From Primorskyibacter flagellatus (GTDB taxonomy: Bacteria; Pseudomonadota; Alphaproteobacteria; Rhodobacterales; Rhodobacteraceae): DNA of 64,000 nucleotides. Shown piece after piece: positions 26,638 through 36,077 of this stretch (its first letter is position 1; each line of letters begins with the position of its first letter). The position numbers were made by a program, and so were the translations under genes. The stretch spans positions 434,001-498,000 of the forward strand of contig NZ_BMFJ01000002.1 of assembly GCF_014638275.1 (NCBI RefSeq), in the 5' to 3' direction. A model generated the notes under the pieces. The model was not told the origin of the DNA. It made no database searches and saw only the letters and a program-made list of their open reading frames with translations.

Positions 26638-27390
26638 ATGCGTTTCACGAACAAGACCGTCCTCGTCACCGGCGCCTCCTCCGGCATCGGCGCGGCCACC
26701 GCCCGCCTGCTGGCCGAGGAGGGTGCGAACCTCGTCCTCACCGCCCGCGGCGACGACCGGCTTCAGGCCGTCGCCTCCGACATCGCCGCCACCGGGGCAC
26801 GGGTCCACGCCCGCGCCGGGGACGTCACCGACGCCACCCACATGCACGGCCTCGTCACCCGTGCCGAAGCGGAATTCGGCGCCCTGCACGCCGCCTTCAA
26901 CAATGCCGGTTCAACCGGCGACGGACAGCCCGTCACCGACACCCCGCGCGAAACGTGGGACGCCGTCATCGCCACCAACCTCACCGCCGCCTACATCGCC
27001 GCGACCACGCAGATCCCGGCGCTGAAACGGGCCGGCAACGGGTCGCTGCTGTACACGTCGTCCTTCGTCGGCCCCGAACTCGGCCTGCCCGGCATGGGCG
27101 CCTATGCCGCCGCCAAGGCCGGGGTGACCGGGCTGGTCAAGGTGCTGGCAGTGGAACACGGTGCGGACGGCCTGCGGGTGAACGCGATCCTGCCCGGCGG
27201 CACGCGCACCCCCATGGCCGGGGACGATACGACCTTCCACGACTGGGCCGCCCAGCTGCACGCCCTGAAACGCCTCGCCACGGCAGAGGAGATCGCGAAG
27301 GCCGCCGTCTTCCTGCTCTCTGGTGATGCAAGCTTCGTCACCGGCACCGCGATGCTGGTGGACGGCGGCAATTCGGTGAACAAGACCTAG
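26638..27390 (+). CDS. SDR-family oxidoreductase
   Basis: A protein of 250 residues. The NAD(P)-binding TGASSGIG is at about 11-18, NNAG follows near residue 86, and the catalytic Ser-Tyr-Lys are in YTSSFVGP and AYAAAKAG. The C-terminus AMLVDGGNSV is typical of classical short-chain dehydrogenases/reductases. Substrate unknown. GGAGCCCC precedes ATG 26638. It lies behind the ABM-like gene but past a strong inverted repeat. Confidence 0.9.
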   Translation: MRFTNKTVLVTGASSGIGAATARLLAEEGANLVLTARGDDRLQAVASDIAATGARVHARAGDVTDATHMHGLVTRAEAEFGALHAAFNNAGSTGDGQPVTDTPRETWDAVIATNLTAAYIAATTQIPALKRAGNGSLLYTSSFVGPELGLPGMGAYAAAKAGVTGLVKVLAVEHGADGLRVNAILPGGTRTPMAGDDTTFHDWAAQLHALKRLATAEEIAKAAVFLLSGDASFVTGTAMLVDGGNSVNKT

Positions 27391-27447
27391 GCGACATTCC
27401 GTCACCCTCGGAGCAGATCAGGCGAACGCCCGCCGCTCCCTGAAACC

Positions 27448-27476
27448 GTCATCCTCGGGCTCGACCCGAGGATGAC
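27448..27476. repeat. Palindromic repeat, copy A
   Basis: GTCATCCTCGGG-CTCGA-CCCGAGGATGAC, a perfect 12-base stem. Two related copies are at 34560 and 58454. It lies between the convergent SDR and pcaF genes. Confidence 0.85.
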
Positions 27477-27502
27477 CCACACCGTCAGGAAACTCAGTGT
27501 AG

Positions 27503-27521
27503 GGTGGGGTTACACCCCACC
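27503..27521. terminator. Hairpin between the SDR gene and pcaF
   Basis: GGTGGGGT-TAC-ACCCCACC, an 8-base stem in the 176-base region between convergent genes. No T run on either side; possible bidirectional terminator. Confidence 0.5.
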
Positions 27522-27566
27522 ACTGCCGGCCCAGAGGAACGAAACCCCGACCCGTCCCGACCGGGC

Positions 27567-28760
27567 TCACGCCGCCTCGAGCATCAGGGCAATCCCCTGC
27601 CCGACACCGATGCACATGGTGCAGATCGCCCGCTTGCCGCCCATGTGACCAAGCGAAATCCCCGCCGTCAGCGCCAGCCGCGCACCCGACATCCCGAGGG
27701 GATGCCCAAGCGCAATCGCCCCGCCATTCGGGTTCACATGGTCCGCATCGTCAGGCAGCCCAAGCTGCCGCGTCACCGCCAGCCCCTGGGCCGCAAAGGC
27801 CTCGTTCAGCTCGATCAGATCGACGTCGCCGATGGACAGCCCGGTCATCGCCAGCAGCTTCTCCGTCGCCGGCGCGGGCCCGATCCCCATGATGCGCGGC
27901 GGCACGCCCGCCGTCGCCATGGCCACGATCCGCGCCCGCGGGGTCAGTCCGTATTTCTCGACCGCCGCCTTGGATGCGATGATGACCGCGCAGGCCCCGT
28001 CGTTCACGCCGCTCGCGTTGCCGGCCGTCACCGATCCGCCCTCGCGGAACGGCGTCGGCAGCGCAGCCAGCTTTTCAAGCGAGGTCGCGCGGGGATGTTC
28101 GTCCGTATCCACCACGATCGCATCGCCCTTGCGCTGCGGGATCGTCACCGCCGTGATCTCTTCCGCCATCCGGCCCGACTTGATCGCAGCCACCGCGCGT
28201 TCCTGCGACCGCAGCGCAAAGGCGTCTTGCGCCTCCCGCCCGATCTGGAACTGCTCGGCCACATTCTCTGCCGTCTCGGGCATTGAATCCGTGCCGAAAT
28301 GCTTGTGCATCGCCTTGTTCACGAAGCGCCAGCCGATGGTGGTGTCGTAAATCTCCGCCTTGCGCGAAAAGGCACTGTCCGCCTTCGGCATCACCAGCGG
28401 AGCACGGCTCATCGACTCGACACCGCCCGCGATCACCACCTCCATCTCGCCGGTCTTCACGGCGCGGGCCGCGGTGCCCACGGCATCCAGCCCCGACCCG
28501 CAGAGCCGGTTGATCGTCGCCCCCGGCACCGTGTCCGGCAACCCGGCCAGAAGCGAGGCCATGCGCGCCACGTTGCGGTTGTCCTCGCCCGCCTGGTTGG
28601 CGCAGCCGACATAGACATCGTCCACGACCACACCGGGGTTGCGCGCCATGAGGTCGCGCATCACATGCGCCAGCATGTCGTCCGGCCGGACAGAGGACAG
28701 CGCCCCGCCGTAACGCCCGATCGGCGTGCGCAGGCCATCGCAGAGATAAGCTTCGGTCAT
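27567..28760 (-). CDS. pcaF: 3-oxoadipyl-CoA/3-oxo-5,6-dehydrosuberyl-CoA-type thiolase
   Basis: A protein of 397 residues, close to PcaF/PaaJ. It cleaves 3-oxoadipyl-CoA to succinyl-CoA and acetyl-CoA, the last step of the beta-ketoadipate pathway (PaaJ also acts in phenylacetate breakdown). The near-diagnostic N-terminus [19 protein letters not shown] and [16 protein letters not shown] are present; acyl-binding C87 is in NRLCGSG, with GHPLGMSG and [10 protein letters not shown] later. I chose ATG 28760 because GGAGG is six bases away; ATG 28763 would be only three. No other pca gene is in the window. Confidence 0.9.
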   Translation of the reverse strand: MTEAYLCDGLRTPIGRYGGALSSVRPDDMLAHVMRDLMARNPGVVVDDVYVGCANQAGEDNRNVARMASLLAGLPDTVPGATINRLCGSGLDAVGTAARAVKTGEMEVVIAGGVESMSRAPLVMPKADSAFSRKAEIYDTTIGWRFVNKAMHKHFGTDSMPETAENVAEQFQIGREAQDAFALRSQERAVAAIKSGRMAEEITAVTIPQRKGDAIVVDTDEHPRATSLEKLAALPTPFREGGSVTAGNASGVNDGACAVIIASKAAVEKYGLTPRARIVAMATAGVPPRIMGIGPAPATEKLLAMTGLSIGDVDLIELNEAFAAQGLAVTRQLGLPDDADHVNPNGGAIALGHPLGMSGARLALTAGISLGHMGGKRAICTMCIGVGQGIALMLEAA

Positions 28761-28904
28761 CATCGTCCTCCTCCGACTGTCGCCCGGCAACCTGCGAGAA
28801 TCCGGCCCCGTGGTCAAGCCATCCGGAATTCATTTCCGCCATGCGGGAGCATCGACCCCGCGAAGGAACTTGATTTAAACGGGAATCCGATCAACTCTTT
28901 TCTC

Positions 28905-29246
28905 ATGACGGTTCACACCCCCACTCCGTTCACCCCCCGCTCCAGGGAATGCGTCGCGTTCCACCGGACCGAACTCTCCGACATCCTCTCGCTCTACGGC
29001 CGGATGGTCGCCGCAGGGGAATGGCGCGACTACGGGATCTCCTCGCTCCAGCATGTCGCGATCTTCTCCGTCTTCCGGCGCACCGCCGAACAGCCGCTCT
29101 ACCGGATCGAAAAGCGCCCCGACCTGCGGCTGAAACAGGGGATGTATTCCGTGGTCGGCATGGACGGTCAGATCCTCAAGCGCGGGCACGACCTGAAGAC
29201 CGTGCTCAGGGTGCTGGAACGCAAGCTGATCCGCGTCGTCGATTAG
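28905..29246 (+). CDS. DUF2794-family protein
   Basis: A protein of 113 residues of a small family found in Alphaproteobacteria: EWRDYGISSLQHVAIFSVFRR, then YRIEKRPDLRLKQGMYSV and the end VLRVLERKLIRVVD. No function is known. ATG 28905 gives the usual N-terminus although no strong ribosome-binding site is seen. It is divergent from pcaF and converges on the NlpC/P60 gene, with which it overlaps by four bases. Confidence 0.87.
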   Translation: MTVHTPTPFTPRSRECVAFHRTELSDILSLYGRMVAAGEWRDYGISSLQHVAIFSVFRRTAEQPLYRIEKRPDLRLKQGMYSVVGMDGQILKRGHDLKTVLRVLERKLIRVVD

Positions 29247-30118
29247 GGCGCGATCCGCCGCCGCCCCGTCACCGCGCCGTCTTTCGCCGCAATCCGGGTG
29301 ATCGCGCCTGCCATGTCCTCATAGGCCACCGCCATGTGATGCGCATTGGCATGCAGGATGCGCCCGTCCCCGACGACCAGCGCCACATGTCCGCGCCAGA
29401 AGATCAGGTCCCCGCGCTGCAGCTCCGCGCCCTCGTCCAGCGCCTCGCCCAGCCCCGCCGCCTGCTGATCGCTGTCCCCCGGACAGGCGATCCCGCAGGC
29501 AAGACAGGCCGCCTGCACCAGCCCCGAACAGTCGATCCCGAAGCCGCTGTTGCCGCCCCAGAGATAGGGCACACCCAGATACCGCTCCGCCTCCGCCACA
29601 AGGTCAGAGCCCGCGACGTCCAGCGGGGCCAGATGCGGCATCGGCATATAGACCGCGAAATCCCCCTGCACCTCGTCATCCGGCACCCTGACCTCTGCCC
29701 AGTCGCAGTTGTCATGGCTGACACCGGCCACCGCCACCAGCGCCCCGACCGGCACCGGAACCGCCGCACCGGGATCCTTCAGCGAGGGGGTGGAGAACCA
29801 GTAGCTCGGCGCCACCACCCGATGCGTCGGCGCGGCCATCCGGTCCGACAGGTCCTCCGCCCTCACATAACCGACGAACCCGTCCCGCGCGGCGTAACCG
29901 AAGGCAAATCCGTCCCGCGCCTCGAGCACCTCGAACCCCTGCCCGAAGGCCAGCTCCCGGTCGCGCCGCCCCTCGTCGGACCCGGCGGTAAGGATCGGGG
30001 TCACCTCCGCCACGACCCGGTGCAGCACCGGGGCCGCGAACCGCTCGGCCTCCACCTGCCCCTTCAGCGACAGGTCGGCCACACGTCCGTTCGACTTCAC
30101 CACCCGCCGGTCGCTCAT
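29243..30118 (-). CDS. NlpC/P60-family peptidase (C40)
   Basis: A protein of 291 residues. Two SH3-like segments come first (about 40-165), then the NlpC/P60 domain with catalytic Cys in GIDCSGLVQAAC, His in WRGHVALVVG and a third polar residue near HANAHH. The family cleaves D-gamma-glutamyl-diaminopimelate bonds in cell-wall peptides. No signal peptide is seen, so it may recycle muropeptides in the cytoplasm. Its ATG overlaps the stop of the M17 aminopeptidase gene (ATGA), so they form one operon for peptide breakdown. Confidence 0.88.
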   Translation of the reverse strand: MSDRRVVKSNGRVADLSLKGQVEAERFAAPVLHRVVAEVTPILTAGSDEGRRDRELAFGQGFEVLEARDGFAFGYAARDGFVGYVRAEDLSDRMAAPTHRVVAPSYWFSTPSLKDPGAAVPVPVGALVAVAGVSHDNCDWAEVRVPDDEVQGDFAVYMPMPHLAPLDVAGSDLVAEAERYLGVPYLWGGNSGFGIDCSGLVQAACLACGIACPGDSDQQAAGLGEALDEGAELQRGDLIFWRGHVALVVGDGRILHANAHHMAVAYEDMAGAITRIAAKDGAVTGRRRIAP

Positions 30119-31500
30119 AGCCCCATGATCTCCGGCAGCGCGTCCAGCACCGCGCGCGCACCCATCCCGACGCCGCCCTTGGGCCGCGCGGGGGCAGGGG
30201 CAGGCTGCCAGCCGTAGATGTCGAAATGGGTGTAACGCGACACGTCCCCCGCGAACCGCCGCAGGAACAGCGCCGCGGTGATCGACCCCGCGAACCCGCC
30301 CGAGGGTGCGTTGTCCAGATCCGCGATCCCCGGTTCGATCATCCGCTCGTAGGGCGCGTGGAACGGCATCCGCCAGCACGGATCCGCCACCTTCACGCCC
30401 GCCGCATGGATCGCCGCGGCCACCGCGTCGTCATCCACGTAGAACGGAGAGATATCCGGCCCCACGGCCACCCGCGCCGCCCCGGTCAGGGTCGCCATGG
30501 ACAGCATCAGGTCCGGCTCCGCCTCCGCCCCGTAGGTCAGCGCGTCGGCCAGCACCAGCCGGCCCTCCGCATCCGTGTTGTTGATCTCCACCGTCACGCC
30601 AAGGCGGGAGGTCAGGATGTCCTGCGGCCGGAACGCATTGCCCGCCACCGAATTCTCCACCGCCGGGATCAGAACCCGCAGCCGCAGCGGCAGGCCCAGT
30701 GCCATGATCATCCGCGCCAGCCCCAGCACCGTCGCCGCCCCGCCCATGTCCTTCTTCATGAGCCCCATGGAGGCCGCCGGCTTGATGTCCAGCCCGCCGG
30801 TGTCGAAACACACCCCCTTGCCGACCAGCGTCAGCGTCGGCCCGGACTCACCCCATGCCATGTCGATCAAACGCGGCGCCCGAGGAGAGGCCCGCCCGAC
30901 CGCATGGATCATCGGAAAGTTCCGCGACAGCAGGTCGTCGCCTTCGATCACGTCAAAGGCTGCGCCGAACTCCGTCGCCAGCCCGCGTGCCACGTCCTCA
31001 AGCTCCTGCGGACCCATGTCCGAGGCGGGCGTGTTGATGAGATCGCGGGTCAGCGCCTCTCCGGCCGCGATGATCTCCACCCGGCGCGCATCGACACCCT
31101 CCGGTGCGACCAGCCGCGCGCCCGAAACCTTCTGCGCCCGGTACCTGTCGAACCCGTAGCCCGCCAGCAGCCAGCCAAGCGCCTCCTCCTCCAGCGCCAC
31201 AGCCGAAAGATCGCCGTCCAGCCGGTAGACCCCGTCCGGCAGCTTCTCCGCCACCGCGGCCAGCGCGAACCGGCCCCGCGCACGCTGCGCCGCCGTGCCG
31301 TATCCCGCCACGGCAAGGAAGGGTGCGCCGTTGGCGTCGGGCACCAGCAGCACCTCTCCGATACCGCCCGAAAAGCCGGTCGCCTTGACCCAGGTCTGCA
31401 CCGTGCCGCCCTGTGCCCCGGCCCAGCCCTCCAGCGCGCCGGCCTCCACGACGTGCAGCGGCAGGGCGGATGCGGTATCTTCGGCAAAGGTCAGCGGCAT
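30115..31500 (-). CDS. M17 leucyl-aminopeptidase-family protein
   Basis: A protein of 461 residues. The C-terminal catalytic domain has the di-zinc motifs GKGVCFDTGGLDIKPAASM, KKDMGGAA and NNTDAEGRLVLADAL. The N-terminal domain (1-165) is more variable, as in the PepA/PepB group. It releases N-terminal residues from peptides in the cytoplasm. It is translation-coupled to the NlpC/P60 peptidase downstream, which suggests that both handle peptides derived from the cell wall. Confidence 0.92.
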   Translation of the reverse strand: MPLTFAEDTASALPLHVVEAGALEGWAGAQGGTVQTWVKATGFSGGIGEVLLVPDANGAPFLAVAGYGTAAQRARGRFALAAVAEKLPDGVYRLDGDLSAVALEEEALGWLLAGYGFDRYRAQKVSGARLVAPEGVDARRVEIIAAGEALTRDLINTPASDMGPQELEDVARGLATEFGAAFDVIEGDDLLSRNFPMIHAVGRASPRAPRLIDMAWGESGPTLTLVGKGVCFDTGGLDIKPAASMGLMKKDMGGAATVLGLARMIMALGLPLRLRVLIPAVENSVAGNAFRPQDILTSRLGVTVEINNTDAEGRLVLADALTYGAEAEPDLMLSMATLTGAARVAVGPDISPFYVDDDAVAAAIHAAGVKVADPCWRMPFHAPYERMIEPGIADLDNAPSGGFAGSITAALFLRRFAGDVSRYTHFDIYGWQPAPAPARPKGGVGMGARAVLDALPEIMGL

Positions 31501-31585
31501 GGGCGGGTCTCCTGAAAACTCAGGCGGAGCCTATCCCGATCCCGTGGGGCCGCAAGGGCTTTCCCCGCCGGTCACGTCACCCCGC

Positions 31586-31966
31586 TCAGACCTGCATTCC
31601 CTGCAGGTCCCAGATCTCCGTCAGCGACCGCTCCCCGATCCGCAGCAGGCGGGACAGGGTGGCCGCCAGCGCGATCTCGTCCCCGGTGTCGATGCAGGCC
31701 GTCACATGCCCCGCCACCCGACACAGGCCGTACATCCCGATCTGGTCCGCGATCCCGGTCAGCGACCGGACCGCGCGCCGCATCTCCGCCCCCTGCCCTT
31801 CCCGGTACAGCCGTTCGGCCAGCGACAGGCGCAGCGCCAGTTCCTCCATCGCGCGGCAGACGACATCCTCCGCCCCGCTGTCGCCAAGCTGCTCGTAGAG
31901 CGCCTGAAGCCTGTCGGGGTCCATCCGCACGGGTTCATCCTGCCGCAACACCAGCACCTGATCCAT
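31586..31966 (-). CDS. Uncharacterised helical protein
   Basis: A protein of 126 residues, all-helical by appearance (ALYEQLGDSGAEDVVCRAMEE shown in part: DVVCRAMEELALRLSLAERL; then RAVRSLTGIADQIGMYGLCR). The spacing of its helices resembles Hpt-type domains, but the expected phospho-histidine is not obvious (GHVTACIDTGD is the only candidate). I chose ATG 31966 for its distance to GAGGG; ATG 31972 is possible. It sits alone between the M17 gene and the carbonic anhydrase gene. Confidence 0.65.
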   Translation of the reverse strand: MDQVLVLRQDEPVRMDPDRLQALYEQLGDSGAEDVVCRAMEELALRLSLAERLYREGQGAEMRRAVRSLTGIADQIGMYGLCRVAGHVTACIDTGDEIALAATLSRLLRIGERSLTEIWDLQGMQV

Positions 31967-32133
31967 TTCCATCACCCTCGTTCTGTCATCCCACGCCGGC
32001 CGTTATGCCGCCCACCCCTTCCCAAAACCTTTCCCCGCAACGGATTTCCCCCGAGAATACATATCAAATCCCCTTCAACCCCGGCCCCGCCGCGCTATAA
32101 CAGCCGGTGACCGCCCATAGGAAAGGACCCGTC

Positions 32134-32784
32134 ATGACGCATGCCAAACCCCTGCCCAGCTATCTGGTCCAGCGTTTCCACGGCTGGCGCGCCACGACAT
32201 TCTCCGAAAACAAGGCCTGGTACCGCCGCCTTGCCGACGAAGGCCAGAGGCCGCGGGCGATGATCATTTCCTGCTGCGATTCCCGCGTGCACGTCACCGC
32301 GATCTTCGGCGCCGATCAGGGCGAATTCTTCATTCACCGCAATATCGCCAACCTTGTGCCGCCCTACGAACCCGACGGCAACCAGCACGGCACCTCCGCC
32401 GCGATCGAATATGCCGTCACCGCGCTCAAGGTCGCGCATATCGTCATCGTCGGCCATTCCAACTGCGGCGGCGTCAGGGGCTGCCACGACATGTGCTCCG
32501 GCCACGCTCCGGAGCTTGAGGAGAAGTCGAGCTTTGTCGGCCGCTGGATGGACCTGCTCCGCCCCGGCTACGAACGGGTCAAGGACATCGCCGACGAAGG
32601 CGAACGGATCCGCGCGCTGGAGAAGCAGGCGATCCTCGTCTCGCTCGACAACCTGATGACCTTCCCCTTCGTGGAAGAAGCGGTGAAGGCCAACAAGCTG
32701 ACCCTGCACGGGCTCTGGAACGACATCGGCGACGGCGGGCTGGAACAGTACACGCCCGAGGACGGCACCTTCAAACCGATCTGA
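32134..32784 (+). CDS. Beta-class carbonic anhydrase
   Basis: A protein of 216 residues. It interconverts CO2 and bicarbonate. Zinc ligands are C47 (in CCDSR, with the D49-R51 dyad), H108 and C111 (GHSNCGG). The FIHRNIANLVPPYE loop is typical. Cytoplasmic. GGAAAGGA precedes ATG 32134. It ends directly against the stop of the convergent DUF4139 gene with no base between. Confidence 0.94.
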   Translation: MTHAKPLPSYLVQRFHGWRATTFSENKAWYRRLADEGQRPRAMIISCCDSRVHVTAIFGADQGEFFIHRNIANLVPPYEPDGNQHGTSAAIEYAVTALKVAHIVIVGHSNCGGVRGCHDMCSGHAPELEEKSSFVGRWMDLLRPGYERVKDIADEGERIRALEKQAILVSLDNLMTFPFVEEAVKANKLTLHGLWNDIGDGGLEQYTPEDGTFKPI

Positions 32785-34410
32785 TTACTGAAGGACCTTC
32801 CCGTCGGGCCAGTTGAGAGAGGTGGACAGCTCCACCTCCTGCTCCGTATTCGGCGCCATGTCGAAGCGCCACTCCAGCACCCCGCGCTTGTCGTCGACAT
32901 CGGTTTCCGTCGGCGCGGGCGCGGCCTCCCACGCGATCCTGAGGTCATCCTGCTCCGAATAGGGCACCCGGTCCTGCAACCGGACGTCCCAGGTCTTCGC
33001 GGTCAGGTTGCGCAGGGTCATGACCACCAGCTCGTCTTCCTGGCTCGAACGGGTTATCACGCCGCGATCCCCCTCCTGCCGGTCCTTGACCACGCGGGTC
33101 AGGCGGATGCCCTCGATCGGACCGAAGGACAGCTCCTCCTTGTCGCCATTCGCGATCAGGTCCAGATACCGCTGCCCGACAAAGGTGCCGTCCAGGTAGA
33201 ACTGCGCCGACCCGCCGCCGAGGATCAGCTCCCCGGAGGTATTGGTGAAGGCGGCCGCCAGATACGCCGTCTGGTCCGACAGCGGCACCGCGCGGGCAAA
33301 TACTTCCGGCGTGAAGTTCAGCGTGCCAAGCGCGATCTTCACCGCGTCGGCCCGGTTCGCCACGTTCACCGCATCCGGATACCTGTAGGTCACCGCCAGC
33401 CCGTTGAACGACGACTCCGCGACCACGAAGGATTCCTCCGCCATCGGGGCCACGGCGTCCAGCGCGGCCTTGGCCGACTGGCGCACCAGCGGGATCGGCT
33501 CGGGCCGCTGCGGATCGACGATGCGGCGCAGCCAGGGCCAGACCTCGCCCGGCACCCCCTGCCCCGAGGGCCGCACGGTCGACAGGGTCAGCGCCACACC
33601 GCGCCAGTCCTCGCCGGTCTCCTGCCGGACATAGGCGCCGTTCTCCATGCTGAGCGCCGTCTCGCCCTCCGTCGTCAGGCGCACGTCATAGGTCGGCTGC
33701 CAGGAGGCGTCGTCGACCTGGTAGGTCAGCGTCATCTCTCCCGCTGCGCCGCCCTCGGACTGCACGTCGATGGACAGGAAAGCGCGATCCTTCTTCTCCG
33801 TGTCCAGCGCGGCCAGCGCCCTCATCGCCTCTGACAGCGCCTTCTGGGCGTCGGTCACGGCCTGCCCGGCCTCGCGCACGCGCATCTCCGCCGCCTGCAC
33901 CTCGCGCCGGGCCGCCAGCCCGTCCTCCGCGATCAGCTGCGCCAGTTCGCGCAGCTTGTCCGTCGGCATCTGTGCCAGCCCGTCCGACTGCCCGATCCCG
34001 TCGAGGAACGCGATCCGCGCCTTTGCGCTGTCCGCTTCCGCCTGAATCGCGGCCTGCGCGTCGCGCGCGGCCTCCAGCGCAGTCTCCCGCGCCTCCACCT
34101 CGGCCTTGGCGGCGTCGTAGGCGGCGGTCTGGCTTTCCGTGCGAGGCGGAACGAAATCGTCGCGATACCGGATCGCCCCCACGGTCAGCCCCGGCGCGGT
34201 CAGCCGCAGGCTGGACGGGTCGATGTCCGGCATGTCCGGCACGATGATCTGGTGCCGCCCAGCGGGCACCTGGAACTGCGCCAGCCGCGTCAGCGTGGCA
34301 CCCCGCGGAAACACCGTCGCGGCGGTCACACGGCTTTCGACGGCAATGTCGTCAGCAAGCAGAAGGGAGGGAACGGAAAGAAGGCAGACGGCCAGAAGAT
34401 GGGAGCGCAT
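32785..34410 (-). CDS. DUF4139-domain (MuiA-like) protein, exported
   Basis: A protein of 541 residues. A signal peptide (1-19, VCLLSVPSLLLAD) is followed by the DUF4140 N-terminal region (about 22-120), a long coiled coil (about 108-230: ETALEAARDAQAAIQAEADS and more heptads) and the C-terminal DUF4139 domain (240-541; TYQVDDASWQPTYDVRL, SRLVLHN-type core). The family includes the 'mucoidy inhibitor A' group; its action is unknown. Expected in the periplasm or outer membrane. It is transcribed alone, in convergence with the carbonic anhydrase gene. Confidence 0.87.
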   Translation of the reverse strand: MRSHLLAVCLLSVPSLLLADDIAVESRVTAATVFPRGATLTRLAQFQVPAGRHQIIVPDMPDIDPSSLRLTAPGLTVGAIRYRDDFVPPRTESQTAAYDAAKAEVEARETALEAARDAQAAIQAEADSAKARIAFLDGIGQSDGLAQMPTDKLRELAQLIAEDGLAARREVQAAEMRVREAGQAVTDAQKALSEAMRALAALDTEKKDRAFLSIDVQSEGGAAGEMTLTYQVDDASWQPTYDVRLTTEGETALSMENGAYVRQETGEDWRGVALTLSTVRPSGQGVPGEVWPWLRRIVDPQRPEPIPLVRQSAKAALDAVAPMAEESFVVAESSFNGLAVTYRYPDAVNVANRADAVKIALGTLNFTPEVFARAVPLSDQTAYLAAAFTNTSGELILGGGSAQFYLDGTFVGQRYLDLIANGDKEELSFGPIEGIRLTRVVKDRQEGDRGVITRSSQEDELVVMTLRNLTAKTWDVRLQDRVPYSEQDDLRIAWEAAPAPTETDVDDKRGVLEWRFDMAPNTEQEVELSTSLNWPDGKVLQ

Positions 34411-34559
34411 TGGAGCCTCACGGGAAACAGTGTCTGCCGACAGGTATGCGTCGGCGCGCCGGAAATGGCCACACACGAATGGGTCATGGTTCGGGCCGGG
34501 GCCGAACGGCACTCACCCGCCCCGCACGCCCCCCTGCGCCCCATACACCCCTGCACGCC

Positions 34560-34586
34560 GTCATCCTCGGACTTGATCCGAGGATC
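34560..34586. repeat. Palindromic repeat, copy B
   Basis: GTCATCCTCGG-ACTTG-ATCCGAGGATC, related to the copies at 27448 and 58454. The right arm is shorter by two bases than copy A. Confidence 0.8.
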
Positions 34587-34822
34587 TCCCGCCATGGCTT
34601 CCCCGCACCGCAGCAACAGAACCCGACCCATCGAAGTTTATCTCCAAGCCCGGAATCAAGGCACGCAGTGCCGCCGGGCCGCGCCCGACCGCCCCCCGGG
34701 GCGGGCGCGATGTCACCGTTTGCGCGACGATGGACCTGACGGCTGACACGGACAGATAAAGCGGCGACCCCGGACAAGGCGGCGCCCACCCCGCGGTCGG
34801 GCGCGCCCCTCTGTCGGGCAAA

Positions 34823-34844
34823 GGAAAAGGCGGCCCTAGACCGC
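34823..34844 (-). terminator. Rho-independent terminator of asd
   Basis: On the minus strand: AGGCGG-TCTAGGG-CCGCCT followed by TTTCCTTT. It is 115 bases past the asd stop, in the right orientation. Confidence 0.75.
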
Positions 34845-34958
34845 CTCTCAAATCATTCGAATAGTGCCGGACAGCCGCACCACCCCCGGGGCTCCGCCCG
34901 TTCGCGGCTTGAATGGTCCACTGGACCTTTCACCGGCGCATCCGCGCCGGACCGCCGC

Positions 34959-35981
34959 TCACCCCTTCTTCAGGCACCGCTTGCCGAGCGTTTCCGCGAT
35001 CTGCACCGCGTTCAGCGCCGCGCCCTTGCGCAGGTTGTCCGACACGACCCAGATGTTCAGCCCGTTGTCGATCGTCGAATCCTGCCGGATGCGCGAGATG
35101 AAGGTGGCGTAATCGCCCACGCACTCGATCGGCGACACGTAGCCCCCGTCCTCGCGCTTGTCGATCACCATGACGCCGGGCGCTTCGCGCAGGATGTCGC
35201 GCGCCTCGTCCTCGTCGAGGAAGTCCTCGAACTCGATGTTCACCGCCTCGGAATGGCCGACAAAGACCGGCACGCGCACGCAGGTCGCCGTGACCTTGAT
35301 CTTCGGGTCCACGATCTTCTTCGTCTCCGCCACCATCTTCCACTCTTCCTTGGTGGACCCGTCTTCCATGAAGACGTCGATATGCGGGATCACGTTGAAG
35401 GCGATCTGCTTGGTGAACTTCTTGGGTTCGTACTCGCTCGTCGGGTTGTAGATCGCCTTGGTCTGATCCCAGAGCTCGTCGATCCCCTCTTTCCCCGCAC
35501 CCGAAACGGACTGATAGGTCGACACGACCACCCGCTTGATCCGCGCCCGGTCGTGCAGCGGCTTCAGCGCCACGACCATCTGCGCGGTCGAACAGTTCGG
35601 GTTCGCGATGATGTTCTTCTTGGTATAGCCGTCGACGGCCTCCGCGTTCACTTCCGGCACGACCAGCGGAACGTCCGGGTCGTAGCGGTAGAGGGAGGAG
35701 TTGTCGATCACCACGCAGCCCGCCTTTGCCGCCTTGGGCGCATATTCCTTCGTCGGGCCGGACCCGACGGCGAACAGCGCGATGTCCCAGCCGGTGAAAT
35801 CGAAGGTGTCCAGATCCTGGGTCTTCAGGGTCTTGTCGCCAAAGCTGACTTCGGTGCCAAGCGACTTGCGGCTCGCAAGCGCGGCGATCTCGTCCACGGG
35901 AAACTCCCGCTCGGCGAGGATGTTCAGCATTTCGCGGCCCACATTGCCCGTGGCCCCCGCGACGACGACTTTATAGCCCAT
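34959..35981 (-). CDS. asd: Aspartate-semialdehyde dehydrogenase
   Basis: A protein of 340 residues. It reduces aspartyl phosphate to aspartate semialdehyde with NADPH, on the path to lysine, diaminopimelate, threonine and methionine. The Rossmann motif GATGNVG is at 9-15, and catalytic C130 lies in NPNCST; SVSGAGKEG and HIDVF are also conserved. ATG 35981 (MGYKVVV) has AGGAG eight bases upstream; the longer in-frame start at 35999 precedes that site. Transcribed alone, with a terminator. Confidence 0.95.
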   Translation of the reverse strand: MGYKVVVAGATGNVGREMLNILAEREFPVDEIAALASRKSLGTEVSFGDKTLKTQDLDTFDFTGWDIALFAVGSGPTKEYAPKAAKAGCVVIDNSSLYRYDPDVPLVVPEVNAEAVDGYTKKNIIANPNCSTAQMVVALKPLHDRARIKRVVVSTYQSVSGAGKEGIDELWDQTKAIYNPTSEYEPKKFTKQIAFNVIPHIDVFMEDGSTKEEWKMVAETKKIVDPKIKVTATCVRVPVFVGHSEAVNIEFEDFLDEDEARDILREAPGVMVIDKREDGGYVSPIECVGDYATFISRIRQDSTIDNGLNIWVVSDNLRKGAALNAVQIAETLGKRCLKKG

Positions 35982-36077
35982 CTGGGAAACTCCTTTCACT
36001 CAGGGTCGGCGGCGTATACCGCAGGCCGCTTCCGGTGCAAAGCGTAATGCGATGATGCCTCGTATCAACCGCAGGGA

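Larger units (their letters stand above)
34411..34958. other. Gene-free region of 548 bases
   Basis: It lies between the DUF4139 start and the asd stop, both minus. It holds palindromic repeat copy B (34560), a CCGCCCC-CC-GGGGCGG hairpin (34689-34704) and the asd terminator (34823-34844). No reading frame with a ribosome-binding site and plausible protein composition is seen. Confidence 0.6.

Noticed and set aside
27503..27521. GGTGGGGT hairpin as part of the GTCATCC palindrome family
   Set aside because: No shared sequence with the three palindrome copies; it is only close to copy A.
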